NCBI RefSeq assembly: GCF_029227915.1
Contig: NC_079882.1
Coordinates: forward strand, 27,952,001-28,016,000
Length of the DNA stretch: 64,000 bases
Source: Hydractinia symbiolongicarpus
Lineage: Eukaryota; Cnidaria; Hydrozoa; Anthoathecata; Hydractiniidae
Direction: 5' to 3'
Position 1 is the stretch's first letter. Each line of letters opens with the position of its first letter. The notes under the pieces were generated by a model. The model searched no databases. It was not told the DNA's origin and saw only the letters and a list, made by a program, of their open reading frames with translations. The translations under genes and the position numbers were made by a program. Positions 26,363 through 38,348 of this stretch are shown here, one piece after another.

Positions 26363-27459
26363 ATCTTCTCGTGTTCTTAAAAGTTTTAAAATGAGCAGTG
26401 GGATGTTGCATATAAAATGCACTGTTTAAAAGTTCCCACAAAGTCAAAGTTCTTAGGGACAATCACAATAAAAAAGTATATGCTAAGCGTATAAATTTGG
26501 CGGTGGGACGAGGTAGAATCCTTTGACGTTTAATTATATCTCATACTGTATACATCGATTTCTTAGAGAACAGAAAGAATTAATAACTTTTAGTGTCTAC
26601 CTGCTTAGCAGGGACACATGGATGAGTGCTTATGGTTTCAAGGACTGACAACATTCAAAGATTACCTTTTCTGATTTGATGTTTAGGGGAGGGAAAGGGG
26701 ATCTGCAGATCTATTAACATTTAGCTTGGACTTTTGCGTTCATGAAAGAGCTGTCCCTTAGTTATCTTACAAGAATGTATTCTCTCCCAAACAGAAACAA
26801 AGATACACAGTTGCATAAACGGCTACACGAAGCCTACACGAAGCCAGTGACCCTTAAGACGTTAAAGAAAAAAAACTAACAAAATTCCAACTAATACACA
26901 TACAGGTAGCTAGTAATACTCTATACCGAATTTAACATACACATCAAAACATCTTTCGACCGCCAAGACAGTGTTTACATAAATTGCCTCCGTTAGCTAT
27001 CTCGTTTGGCATTGGGCTTTTATGTTTTTAAACAATGCATTTGATCAAGGCCAAGTTAAAACCTTTTGTTTTGATAAGAAAAAGATTTAAATTACACGTT
27101 TTGTAAGAACATCTGGTGGTTTACCACTTTTAAGAATAGTTCTTGACACAAAAGTGCCTAAAATTCAGGAGCAGCTAAAACTAAAATATTTCAAGTATTA
27201 CTGAATTTATTTTCTCTTGCAGAGGAAGATAAAGGTTTGGTTTGAGACAACAACACGGCACACGTGGCCAAAATACTTCTCTCCAGCATTTCCAATCCTT
27301 TCAATATCTGAAAAGGTTTCCAAATTCAAAACTTCTTTATTTAACTTAGGTGGCATACAATTGCTTTAATATTCTAGACATTTGAAGTGCTCCCTGCAAT
27401 TGGACCTGATCCAGGTAAACCATGTTGAAAAAGAAACATCCACTCCATGTAACCGTACC

Positions 27460-27645
27460 CGTGGTCGTTTTAGGCGTTTAAACTTTAAAACCCACGGACG
27501 TTTTAGGCGTTTTTTCTTCACATTCCAGAATTTCATTCATTGGAACTTGAAAACCCGCGGACGTTTTAGGCGTTTTTTCTTCCATCTGTGATTTTCATTC
27601 ATTCGGAACTTTAAAACCCGCGGACGTTTTAGGCGAATAGACATT
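27460..27645. repeat. Tandem repeats with GGACGTTTTAGGCG core
   Basis: The block ACCCGCGGACGTTTTAGGCG occurs three to four times with small changes (ACCCGTGGTCG, ACCCACGGACG), spaced by about 55-80 bases of partly shared text. The open frame at 27382-27591 with repeated GRFRR is a product of this repeat, not a likely gene. Confidence 0.7.
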
Positions 27646-27843
27646 TTGCCTAAGATCGCCCCGGGTTTACACGCACGCCGCGCATCGTCATAGTCGAAAT
27701 CGGCGGATGCCAAAAATAAATTGATAAAAATAATTTAGTTTTTTTTTAGATTATTCTATCTATAGAGAATTTTTTTTCTAGTTCACAAAACTAGGCTTAG
27801 GCAATTGCCTAGGCTGCCTAACCCTAGATCCGCCCCTGGGGTC

Positions 27844-29600
27844 ATTGATTTGATACTACTTTCCCAAAAAACGCTGTCCACGGTCATATAGTGTACAGTA
27901 TATCAATTTTTTGTAGAAAAATCAAAATGTTTTTTACATCTAGGATACGTTATATTGATACAGTTTTTATTTTATGGCCTTCAAGTTTTTTCTTAATTTG
28001 CGTTTTAAGTGATGTTTTAATGACACAGCTTTACAAAAGCTGCAATTAATTTCAAATGCAAAGGTGATTTTTTGCTTTTAGGAATGTACTAGTCATAAAA
28101 TTTGAACGAATTTCCCATACTAAAAAAAATTGCTGAGTAATACTTGGATAACACAAAAAGAGTCTGATATTGCACACATTTTAGAACAACATCATAATAA
28201 ACACATTAATGGTCGGTGCCGTGTTTGAGGTTTATCTGATTCGTTAGTTCATGCATGGGTTGTTGCAGTGACATTACAAAGAAATCTATTAATATATTTC
28301 CGCTTTATCCCACGATTTTAGGACACTTGATTTATCTTTCTATCTAATTCTTGACTTTATTTCTAAAATAAGACTTGTTATTCATTCCCTACGGATAATT
28401 TCAATGTCCCCTTTTAAGTTAAAACAATGTTATAATAGTCATACTCGTAAGAAAGCGAATACGTTATTTAACCTTCAGGATTGTGAGATCTTCCGTTTGT
28501 GAAAGTTGCTTTCCATGCACCTGTTTTACAGATGTACATCTCTTTGTTGCAGCCACGAATTATGAAAGTAAAAATCAATCGATTCGGAAGGATTTTGCAT
28601 AAAGAAAGAAATAAAATTGCTCGTTGCTAACAGCTGCGACGGATATCCTCCTATAGAACAGTAACATATCTGACGTCTCAATAACAAAGTTGTAATTAGT
28701 TACACAATCGTTACAAAAAAACAAGAACTTCATTCTGAAGAATTACCTTTAGGGAATTAAAGAATTATTTTAATAACAAAAGTTGTAATGAAAAAAAATT
28801 AGCGCAATTTTTTATAAATTAATTTTCTGAGCAAAAAATTAACGAGAAATAAGGAGTGTGATGATAATTTTAAAGAGAATTTAGTAAGAATTTTAAAACT
28901 TAAACCCAGTTAGTTGGACTAAATTCGATTAAAAAACTTAGCACTGTTATTTGCTGAAATAGAAAAGGCCAACATAATGTTCTATTTATTTGCATAATTT
29001 AATCAGTTATTATTACAATTATTCTTTAGATAGTCTTTTTAGTTCCAATTGGCAATTTTATGAAAAAGAATTCTGGTTATTTAAAGCTTCCATTTAAGCA
29101 CATCAAGGATCGATCCACACGCAAGGTGACCAATTTTATTTCAAATTATCTTCAAAGTTTCGTATCAATATATTTGACAACTTTGGTGGTAGGATTTCTA
29201 TTTTTATATAGTAAGTTACCTTAAATATATTTTGCATTGATCATTTTTGTATTCATATCAGTAACAACGTAGGTGGTAATGTCTTTGCTATAATAAAAAA
29301 GTCACTAAAACGCTGTTGTTAAGACATGTAAGAGTTGTTTTTAATAAACCGATCTTCTTTAGATAGCATTATGAAAGAAATCTCACTAATTACATTTTTG
29401 TTATGCATTACTAATCAATTAATAATGCTAATTATTATTTTGTTTTTATTTTTAATTTGTTTTTTAATACCTAATTAAAACCAAGTATATTGGCCTCGCA
29501 AAAACCTACAGGAACGATTTTATAATTAACGGTTGGTAAACAGAAGTATTGATCAGCGTAGGAGATTTTATATCGCATTTGTTGTTTCTATATTTAGATC
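27844..29600. other. Gene-poor AT-rich DNA
   Basis: No open frame of note, no recognised domain and no clear repeat ends on either strand. Confidence 0.45.
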
Positions 29601-29611
29601 TGCGGAAAATA

Positions 29612-29617
29612 TATAAA
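29612..29617 (+). promoter_or_regulatory. TATA box of the second six-cysteine peptide gene
   Basis: TATAAA lies 91 bases before the ATG at 29708, in a plausible core-promoter position with room for a short 5' leader. Confidence 0.45.
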
Positions 29618-29707
29618 TTCCCACAAAAATATTAGTCAAAACAGAGTTTTATTGGTAGAGTACTGGTAACACAAGAGAAGGTCGCTGAAGAATTTCAAAT
29701 TTGAACA

Positions 29708-29980
29708 ATGTTGAAACTTTCAATATTACTTGTAGTTGTAACTGGCTTGATTGCAGTGGGGAATGCAAGATCTGTCAAAAACAAGGTGACAAAATCAGGC
29801 CTAAAATCATCAGGGCTCGAAATGAAGGGACGAATTACAAGAAGCAAAATTGCTGAAGAGCTGTCCTGTTATTCAAGCTGTGAAAAATCTTACCTGTTAT
29901 GTTTCAAGTTGTCGCTGAACATGGAAGAAGAAGCTATGTGTTTAAGAGTGAAATTAAATTGTATAATAAAATGTTTATAA
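29708..29980 (+). CDS. Small secreted six-cysteine peptide (symmetric Cys framework), copy B
   Basis: A 90-residue intronless ORF. The signal peptide is MLKLSILLVVVTGLIAVGNA, with a good small-x-small cleavage site before RSVKNKV. A basic linker rich in K, R, S and G follows. The C-terminal domain repeats C-x3-C-x6-C-x12-C-x6-C-x3-C, with MCLRVKLNC matching MCLRFKLSC-type text in copy A. The protein ends immediately after the last cysteine plus one leucine. AATAAA at 29990-29995 lies only 10 bases after the stop and may be the polyadenylation signal. Copy B is the most divergent of the three and has a longer, more cationic linker. Confidence 0.75.
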   Translation: MLKLSILLVVVTGLIAVGNARSVKNKVTKSGLKSSGLEMKGRITRSKIAEELSCYSSCEKSYLLCFKLSLNMEEEAMCLRVKLNCIIKCL

Positions 29981-30945
29981 AACAGTAAAAATAAAGTGGA
30001 GAAAGAAATGACGCAAATTGTAATCTAAAAATTGTACAATAATTATATAATTATAATATTCGCTTGTATTTAATTCTAGGTCTGTTTTAGGACAAATATA
30101 CGTTCATTAAATGATGTGCTTTTGGTTTTCTAATTATTTCTGTCAACTGTTACGACAAATTGACTGTCTCACTATCTCATAATTATTTGTCTTTCATCGT
30201 GTTTCTATTATTATTACTATTATTTACCCAGGATAGCCTCCTAATGAAATTGTTGTCAATGAGGTTCCTGCAAAGGGGGTTTCATATGAGCTACAGAAAG
30301 CGTGCAAACACAAAGATATCAATTCTATTCTCATGCTGAACGTTCAGCAAAAAGTATTGATTCACAATTTCATAGTCTCTGGAATAAATCGGTCGTGGTT
30401 TGAACCCAAAACCTTCCGCATTGGAAGCAAACGCTGTACCACAAAGCTACCAGTCGGTTGAGTCTAAAGAAAAACACATTCAAGTGTCTGGTAGTCACGT
30501 TAACACTAGACATAAATGTTGTTTGTTTCCGCACAGAGGATATCATTTGCAATGTTTTTGTAATTAAAGTCTATGGTCGTCATAGCTATAAACTTTGTTT
30601 TTGTTTTTGTTAACAAACTCATCTCATCTCTATGTTGTCCACAAATATTTTTTTTTATTGAGGATAATAATAGTAAGGAGTAAAAACAAGGGTAGATCGA
30701 AAGGGATGGTTTAAGACATCCACAAGCTCAACACTTGCTTTGTCGTCTTCCTGTTCTAAATAAGTGGCTACTATTTTAAGATGGCTATAAATCGATGTGT
30801 ATTATTCACAGTGCTCCCGAATGTGCTCGCAATTGTCTTTAAATTCATTGTTAAGGTAAGTTGGGATACAGTTTCACTGGTTAGCAAATTACTACATCGC
30901 ATATACTCTAACAACCCGTCAGCCTTCTAAAATAATATTTTAACC

Positions 30946-31104
30946 ATGTTATGTTATGTTATGTTATGTTATGTTATGTTATGTTATGTTATGTTATGTT
31001 ATGTTATGTTATGTTATGTTATGTTATGTTATGTTATGTTATGTTATGTTATGTTATGTTATGTTATGTTATGTTATGTTATGTTATGTTATGTTATGTT
31101 ATGT
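30946..31104. repeat. Perfect ATGTT pentanucleotide satellite, about 32 units
   Basis: 159 bases of uninterrupted ATGTT. It creates a long artificial open frame (MLCYV repeated), which is not a gene. The absence of any point change suggests recent expansion. Confidence 0.98.
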
Positions 31105-31139
31105 ATGGCGTTACTTTAATAATCTGTAACTTATTATAA

Positions 31140-33017
31140 AGATGCCTCTAATACAAAACAGTGACCGGTTTTACAGACTTTTTACAATTTTACAGACCAA
31201 TTATTACAGATAAATAACATTCAATATATCGTGTTTTTGTATATATTAATACAAGTTTAGTTTTGTATTTAAAAAACAGGGTTTAATGCTTTATAATCAT
31301 AGTTTTCCTTATTGGGAAAGTAAGAATGTTTTTGAATATTTTGTTTGTGGTACAATTACTTTTGATTCTTGTCATTTTTTCATTTCTTTACAAAAAAACA
31401 ACTTCATCTTGAGGTAAAACACAACAGGGCTGTCACAAATGGTAATCTAATCTGATTTAGGAGATGTGGGTGGGAGAAGAAGAACGATGTGATGTAGTGC
31501 GTTTGTGCTTCTTTTTCTACTTTTTTTTCTGCATAAGTAGCAGCTAAAGAGTTTAAGAAAATGACTAGTAACCAGGACTATGGTGATTCAGCTAAGCTGG
31601 TTTTAGCAGATAGCTCGCTTGCTAGACCCTGGTCAGATTGGTTTTAACTTTGTTCCAAAAAGGTGAACCTAGCTACCTAGCTAGCTAGCAAGCATTGTTT
31701 TTACTGCTGAGAAACTACAAATTTTGTCACACTACCGACAGCTTATCCCCAAGGGATCCCCTTACCCCCAACTTCAAAAAACGATTTTCATCCTTCCACA
31801 GACATTTGCTTATACCGAAATCGAGGAAGTTAGAAAAACGAGGAAGCACTATGTAAAAATTGCATTAAAGAGAAATTGAAAGATACCTTTTACCTCTATG
31901 CCTTTCCAAAAAGTAGAGATCCTAAGGATAAAGAAAAACAATGTTTGACTTCTTCCTAATGGTTGAGCGTAAAAACCAAATTTTAGAGGTCTAGCTCATG
32001 GGCCTAAAGCATTCCTCTTATTTTCTTTATTTATTTAAAGAATATAAATTGTTAACCTAAACATACAAGCTTACATGAGTGAGGCAAATAGCGTTTTATG
32101 TCGTCAATCTTCTTTGCTCACATTACTGAATTAGCCCTGGTATGATTTTTACCTCGGGTGACGAGGATTCCGATTGTGCGAAATCAAATCTTAGGTTATA
32201 TCAGTCTGTTCCAACTGGGCGCGTGTTTAGTCTTATTCTACCAACATGCTTAAAAGTACAAAATTTTGCTTTCACCTTGCAAGAATATTCTGCAGTCCCT
32301 TTTTTAATTTCTGGTTTTCTTTAGAATCAAGTCACTAAAGTAAATTATTTTTAGCAAGAAAAATATCCAGGCGTAAACATTTCGCTTGCTTGAAAATTGA
32401 ACTAATTTTTTCTTGATCAGTTTGTTTCAAGACATAATGACATGGTAAATATTTCTCTGTTAAAAATATATATTTTAAATGAAAATGTAAATGAACTTGG
32501 ATATGCAGAGGATAAATTTTTACAAATATTTAAACTCCCTATTATTTTCAGTGCCGAACGTCTATAAATATACGTTGTCCAAAGACACACTGCAAAACTG
32601 AAGCTAAGATTATAATAATATTAATGGCGGGAAACTAAGATATGTAGCTAAAGTTCAATTAATTTTTTACAGTTGTTTTTCAATGTTTTTAATTAGTCAG
32701 AGAGCATAAATAAATGACGGGGATTTAATTTGGTGGATGTTGAGAAACTTAATTTTTAGGCAGACCCTGGTCAATCAAGTGTTGTCGCAGATAATATTTG
32801 TATGCACATTTTTATTATAAATAGGTCTCCTCTTTAAGCCAGCTACATAATTTACAAATTGCTTTTGTAAACCTTTATTATTTACGAGTCACTATTGTAA
32901 TTATCTGCTTTTTTAATTATATTTTACAGATAAGTATACAAAACTGTAGCTTCACTGCTTCGTCGCCCAAATAACAATCTCTAAAGTATGTAGCACTTTT
33001 CTTATAACAAGACTTTA
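31140..33017. other. Gene-poor DNA
   Basis: No recognisable gene. The 60-codon frame at 32142-32324 has no domain or homologue I know. Confidence 0.45.
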
Positions 33018-33290
33018 CGGTGACCTACAAGTGCAAACAAAACGAACAAGAAATACATTTGACAAAACTACGAACATTTTTTACAGAAAAACAAATAATT
33101 CCTATGGAAAAGCTAACATTTAAACAAAACTACGAATTTTTAGACAAAATTACAAACATTTTAGAAAAAAGTACGAACATATTCAACAAAACTACGAACA
33201 TTTTTTACTAAAGTACGAACATCGTTAACAAAACTACGAACATTTCAGAAAAAAGTCAAACCTTTTAAAAAAAAAAATTACGAACATACC
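33018..33290. repeat. Degenerate tandem repeat of ACAAAACTACGAACATTT type
   Basis: ACTACGAACATT, AGTACGAACAT and ATTACAAACATTTT recur about every 16-35 bases with spacers of A/T-rich text, roughly eight to ten times. The short frame at 33020-33211 is produced by it. Confidence 0.65.
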
Positions 33291-35795
33291 AACAAGGTGC
33301 TGCAATAAGCGAGATGAAATCGAGACAAAAGCGTGCTTTGTTCTTCATATATTCACCCACCTGTGCGTGCATGTGTGCGGAAAGAGGAAATGAAGCTGGA
33401 GAATGTAGGTTCCTCCTTCCAATTTCAAACCAACATGCATGATTTGGAAGAAGTAAAGTCGTACGTAGTATCTTCGCCATCTCCGATAGAAAATTAATAT
33501 ACAAATTATTAATTTATCTCGTGCATGCTATTGGACTTTCTAAAGCTAGGGACTGGGACACAGAAAAAAAAAATATTTGACGCTAATTTCATACGCCACT
33601 TGAGCAGACTAGCCTGGCTAATGCAAGTATTCATTGTATATGACGTTTGTATATGTGTATATTTCTTTAAAAAAAATGATACAAAATTTCATTGTTTCCC
33701 TTATGTCATTACGGCAAACCTTGCATCTGGAAATCGATCAGAGTTTAGTTTTCATTCAACACAGCCTTATATTCTGTTTTATGCTCATTTATCGTCATTG
33801 GAATAAGAAAACCAAGCCAGTTATCAACTTGAAACTTTCCACGAAAAAAGCTTTTATATAATTGTAAATACCCTACGTGGCCACGAAGCGATCTGGTTAT
33901 ATATATACCCATTTTCACCAACCAAACCGCAGTATGAAGAAATATACCAGAGATATAACACGCAGCAACATCAGCAACAAAATAAATGTTCTACATCCAT
34001 GGTGTAATTTCTCAAATATTTAAATCGACTGGTTACATTGACTGCTAATAAAAATGACATTGAATTGGAAATTTACTTCGAAAGATTGTGTCGTATTTCA
34101 CACGTCGATATAACTAGCATACGATAGCAGAAAATAAAGAAATAAATCAGTTAGCTATAAATAGCTAAAAACTTGACCTTTAGTACCTATTGGTTTGTTG
34201 CCTTTCTTTCTATTTGGTTGTGCAACGCTTTCTATAATTGTAGATTGGGACAAATAGTTCAGGAAAGCCAACATTAAGCGTTACGTTTCAAAATACCTGC
34301 CATTTTTCTTCTCTGTACACATATGATTATTTTAGACAATTCAATATGTTTCCTATTTTTTTAGAGTGGTATTGTTGCAAAAGCGCGTTCAGCACTAACA
34401 TGGTACAACAACTTAAACAAAAATTATAATGGACACATTTAAATTTTCTTACCAAAATGCTAAAGACAATCTCAAAACAAAAGTTTTTTTCCGTTTTTGA
34501 TAAACTTGAGAATTAAAAAATTAGTAACAAAAACATATTTGCAAGATTTGCATTTAAATAAGTTTGTAATACCGAAACTGTAAACTTGTAATTCCATTAA
34601 AAATTAACTTTGAAGGACGTATATGTGCCCAGGCATCTCTTGTGAGAAACAGTTATTGATGTACTATCAGGTATATTTGAGTTGGCAGGATCTATTAATT
34701 GTTAAGTTATTTGTAGCGCGTGTGATAGTTGCAAGAGAAAACATTAGAGTAAAAGTCTCTCTAAGATTGTTATTAAGTTCCAAAAAGAATTCTGTTGTTA
34801 ACAGGCTGAGCAGATATGTTGGGCAATTCAGAAGAAGATACTACTTTACCCTAGCTAAAACGTAATCGATCGATTCTTCTTATTTCATTTTTAAGAGCCT
34901 GCTATAGAGAAAAAACGTCCTTGTTAGCTTATAAAAAAAATATACTTCATGATTTTTTAAAGATTTTTATTGTCTAAGATAGCCATTTCAGCTACAAAAC
35001 GGAACATCCGGAGCGCGACTAAACCAATACACTTATTCGCATAACGCACACGAACGATTGTAAATCCAGAAATTATTTACAAAATTATTGCGCTCAAAAA
35101 ATTTTTAGGCGCAGTGCAACAGAATTTTTTCCATCCTGCCCATTCTTTATAATCCCGATAATAAAAAATGGGATCATTTTATTCAAGGCGTAACAACCAC
35201 TGACTCATTTTCCCTATCCATTATAGTTTCGTAGGTACACATTGCAACTTTAGTACAGCCATAAACATCTTAAAGCAGTGACATTTTAAAAGTTGGAAGA
35301 TGTATCAGCTCAGCAAATAACAAATTGCAGCAAGACATACTAACGCGAACGCAGTGGATTCCTTTTTGCTGGTTATGCGATTAATAGTAGTGAAATGTAT
35401 AAAGTGGAACCATCTTAGGCGAAAACCTTTTAAAACAGATCCTAAGAACGGATCGTTTTATGTATACCCGATGAATTTTTGAGCAACTTTCCAGAACAGA
35501 AATCTTTGAGAGAGCAAATTTTTTTCCGTCAACTTCCAACGATTTAGATATCGTTGCATGTGTTTATAACAGAGTGACGGCTTTTTATGTATGAAAGTAA
35601 ATATTGAAACAGACATAAAGCAGTGATAAGGTTTTTTATATAATTTTTATAATTTTTTTTACCTACTCATTATCTGCATATGCGATTCACTAAGTTACAC
35701 ATCTGATTGCATACTATAATTTATGGTTTATATGCTACAAGTATTCACAATAAAAAAGTCATCCTCGAAACGTCGTCAAATTTCCAATTCTTTGG
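33291..35795. other. Gene-poor DNA
   Basis: Short frames at 33265-33504 minus, 33525-33861 plus and 34623-34865 plus show no signal peptide with a cysteine framework, no domain and no splice support. I see nothing assignable. Confidence 0.4.
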
Positions 35796-35802
35796 CATTC
35801 TC

Positions 35803-36069
35803 TTATCTCACTATAAATCTTTTAGGACATTTTCCTCCACAAGTCAGCTTCAACCTCAAGCATAACATTTGCTCATTCATAGTTTTGGTCATCTGAAGGC
35901 AGAGATCATACGTTCCGGAACAAATACTTTGACAAGAAAATTCTGGTTGACTTTCACCTTTGGTTTTGCTATTAATTTTGTCTTTCAATCCACGAACTGT
36001 TTTGGTATTTTGACATTCAGTTAATGTTAGTACCATAAGACCAATTAATGTGAACTCGACGGCTAACAT
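35803..36069 (-). CDS. Small secreted six-cysteine peptide (symmetric Cys framework), copy C
   Basis: An 88-residue intronless ORF on minus. The signal peptide is about MLAVEFTLIGLMVLTLTEC. The linker carries RGLKDKI, nearly the RALKDKV of copy A. The six-cysteine domain has the identical 3-6-12-6-3 spacing, with SCQSICSGTYDLC closely matching the TCRSICSGSYDLC of copy A and then MLCLRLKLTC. Copies A and C are the closest pair. The inverted orientation shows they are not a simple tandem array. Confidence 0.8.
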   Translation of the reverse strand: MLAVEFTLIGLMVLTLTECQNTKTVRGLKDKINSKTKGESQPEFSCQSICSGTYDLCLQMTKTMNEQMLCLRLKLTCGGKCPKRFIVR

Positions 36070-36133
36070 TTTTGAAGCGATCTTTTTTATGTCAACTTTA
36101 TCGTGGGATCTGCTAAGTACATTGACGGTTTAC

Positions 36134-36140
36134 TTTTATA
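36134..36140 (-). promoter_or_regulatory. TATA box of the third six-cysteine peptide gene
   Basis: TATAAAA on minus, 65 bases upstream of the ATG at 36069. Confidence 0.5.
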
Positions 36141-38334
36141 CAGCAAGTAATGGAAAGATAAACATAACCGTCGCATCCTGATGAATTAAGCATCCTTTAA
36201 AGTATTAGTCTGTGTTTTATTTATAAAACTTGACTTTGGTGGCCTCATATGCCATTTACGAAACATTACCTCTGAAAGAGATTATGTTTGAACGTTATGT
36301 TCACATTGTGGTTAGCCACATCTGTTTACTTTCCCGTATTTTGAAGTTGATGTTGTGTTGGAACCATTCAATTCTAAAACACAGGTTATAAGAAAGAAAA
36401 AAGTGACACTCAATATTCTCACAGTCAAGTGACATAATACTGTTAGAAAATATTCCTAGTTACTAGGAAACGCTTATTTTGACGGCTAAAGAATTTGATG
36501 GGTAAAATATTTGAGCATAAAACATTTGAGGATCTTGTTAAGAAAATAAAAAAGTTGCAATGAGAATAGATATGCGTTCTGAATGTTACATTTTATCAGG
36601 TTTAAAATGATATAAGATATTATCCACATATCATACTGATATTTGGTCATTTCAAGGTAGACAATGTACCGAGAACTCACATTGCAAATTAGGCGAAAGA
36701 AAAAGGGAATTGATAAATAATATACGATGCAAAAATGAGGGATATATTGATGGTACCTTTAAATCTTCGCGTTAATCACAGACATAATTGGCAACAACTG
36801 GTTTTCACGTCACTAGGGATTTGCTTACGTCATTGAACCACGTACAATAAATAAATGAAATCACGTTGCATCGAGATAATGGCACAAGTTTAGATTATGA
36901 CGTGACATGTGAAAAATAAAGTTCGTTATTTTAGCAAATTTGTTTTTTTTAAAAAAATAACTTAACACTCAGGTTACGACACTTTTTTAATAGAAATTTG
37001 TTTTGAAAAAAAGGTAATTATTAAATGTTATCGCTATTGTTTATGTAAAAGTAAAAAAGAAATGTATACTTAGTTATGTGGACCTTAATAAACCCCTTCG
37101 ACATCAAAAAGTACACACTTTTTCTCTACAACAAACTTTTCCAATCATTTCAATAGGTGTGACACGGGTCATCTGATTGTAGTAAATATTTAAAGTAAAG
37201 ATTCCAGTAAATTTTATCGATTTTCTAAAAATAGACTATATTTTCTTCAAGATCAATTGGTTTTAAATTACTTTTCAAGTTTTTTGTTTTTCAGTCTAAA
37301 ATGTTGCTTACCAGTAAAATTTGCTCTCTTTACGAGCGCGAAAGGACGTGGTAAAAACAAAAAACTGATGATTCGTTTTTAAAAGAAGGACAATAGCGTC
37401 AAGCGACTTCAAAATTGATGTTTTTGTGCACTTGTTGAAAATTTGTTAGTGATCATCTCCAGTACGCCAGCACAACGAAATAATACACGTTGAGGTCCAC
37501 AAGGGAAATAGTCATGCCGGCGTCATGTCTAAGCGAACATTGACAAGGTCAAAACAACGTATATCTGATATAAGAATAGTATGACCAACAAGCAGTGTCA
37601 CATTTTTAAGCAAACAAGCCCAAATTAGTAATAACATTTGGGTTGTGTAAAACACTGTACTATTTCATATATCTGTCAACCCCAGCCCTAAAAACATTTC
37701 GCAATGATTTTTCGTAATCGTGCGAAACCCTTAATAAATATTCACCAGAATTTAGCTAAACAGGTCAATTTTCAACATACAGCGACATTTTAGACAGCTG
37801 ACGGGTTGATTTTACCCGTCCCGGTAGAATAGAGTTAAGGATTTATTCTCTGTTTTCAGTTTATGTGGGTGTGTTTTAAGCTCTGCGACGCCAATTTGTT
37901 AAAAATGATTATTTGAACAAACAATTCATGCGAATTGTTTGTGTAAGACCTTTATCCAAACCTCCTTCTTCAAAACGAGGCATGAAATTGTAAACCCAAA
38001 ATGAAATTCTTTAAAGGCTGCGATAAACATAGCTCTGTAAACTGGTCTTCCTGAAGTCGAATCAAGTTTAAACTTTTTACACAAGCCAAACACTTCTTTC
38101 TGAACACGACTACAACAAATCCGTTACTTAATTTTATTACTCAAGAAAAAGTACGATACGAAAGCAGTTTATTGCAAAAATGCCAAGCGTTTTAATGTAA
38201 CTAATAAATTGTGATACTTCATTAATAAATTGAGCGCGCATGCGAAGTATATCATTACTTTTCGCACAAATTAGACTATAGATTAAAAGATCTTTCTTGC
38301 GACACTAATTTAAATATCCGACATTGGTGAAATA
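36141..38334. other. Gene-poor DNA
   Basis: No gene recognised. At 37800-37845 a block with TTACCCGTCCCGGTAGAATA and then GAGTTAAGG looks like a repeat end; inverted it resembles the block at 7527. Confidence 0.4.
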
Positions 38335-38348
38335 ATAAAATACGTCAA

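Larger units (their letters stand above)
24388..27838. mobile_element. 3.45-kb DNA-transposon-like element with CAGGGGCGGATC ends and a 5-bp target duplication
   Basis: The left end reads CAGGGGCGGATCTAGG and the right end CCTAGATCCGCCCCTG, perfect 16-base inverted termini. GGGTC flanks both sides (24383-24387 and 27839-27843). No transposase remains inside, so the copy is non-autonomous or emptied. It contains a tandem duplication (25.48-25.85 kb), a nested tRNA-derived SINE (26002-26362) and threefold CGGACGTTTTAGGCG repeats near the right end. The superfamily cannot be assigned from the termini alone. Confidence 0.7.

Noticed and set aside
26002-26448. AAAGTCAAAG at 25992 and 26439 as the SINE target duplication
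   Set aside because: The right-hand copy is about 77 bases beyond the SINE end as defined by comparison with the second copy, so the match is probably chance.
27382-27591. Basic ORF with GRFRR repeats
   Set aside because: Produced by the tandem CGGACGTTTTAGGCG repeat inside a transposon-like element.
30951-31139. Long open frame of repeated MLCYV
   Set aside because: It is the translation of a perfect ATGTT satellite and has no independent coding evidence.
34623-34865. Fourth cysteine peptide candidate
   Set aside because: Only two cysteines and no signal peptide; it does not share the 3-6-12-6-3 framework.
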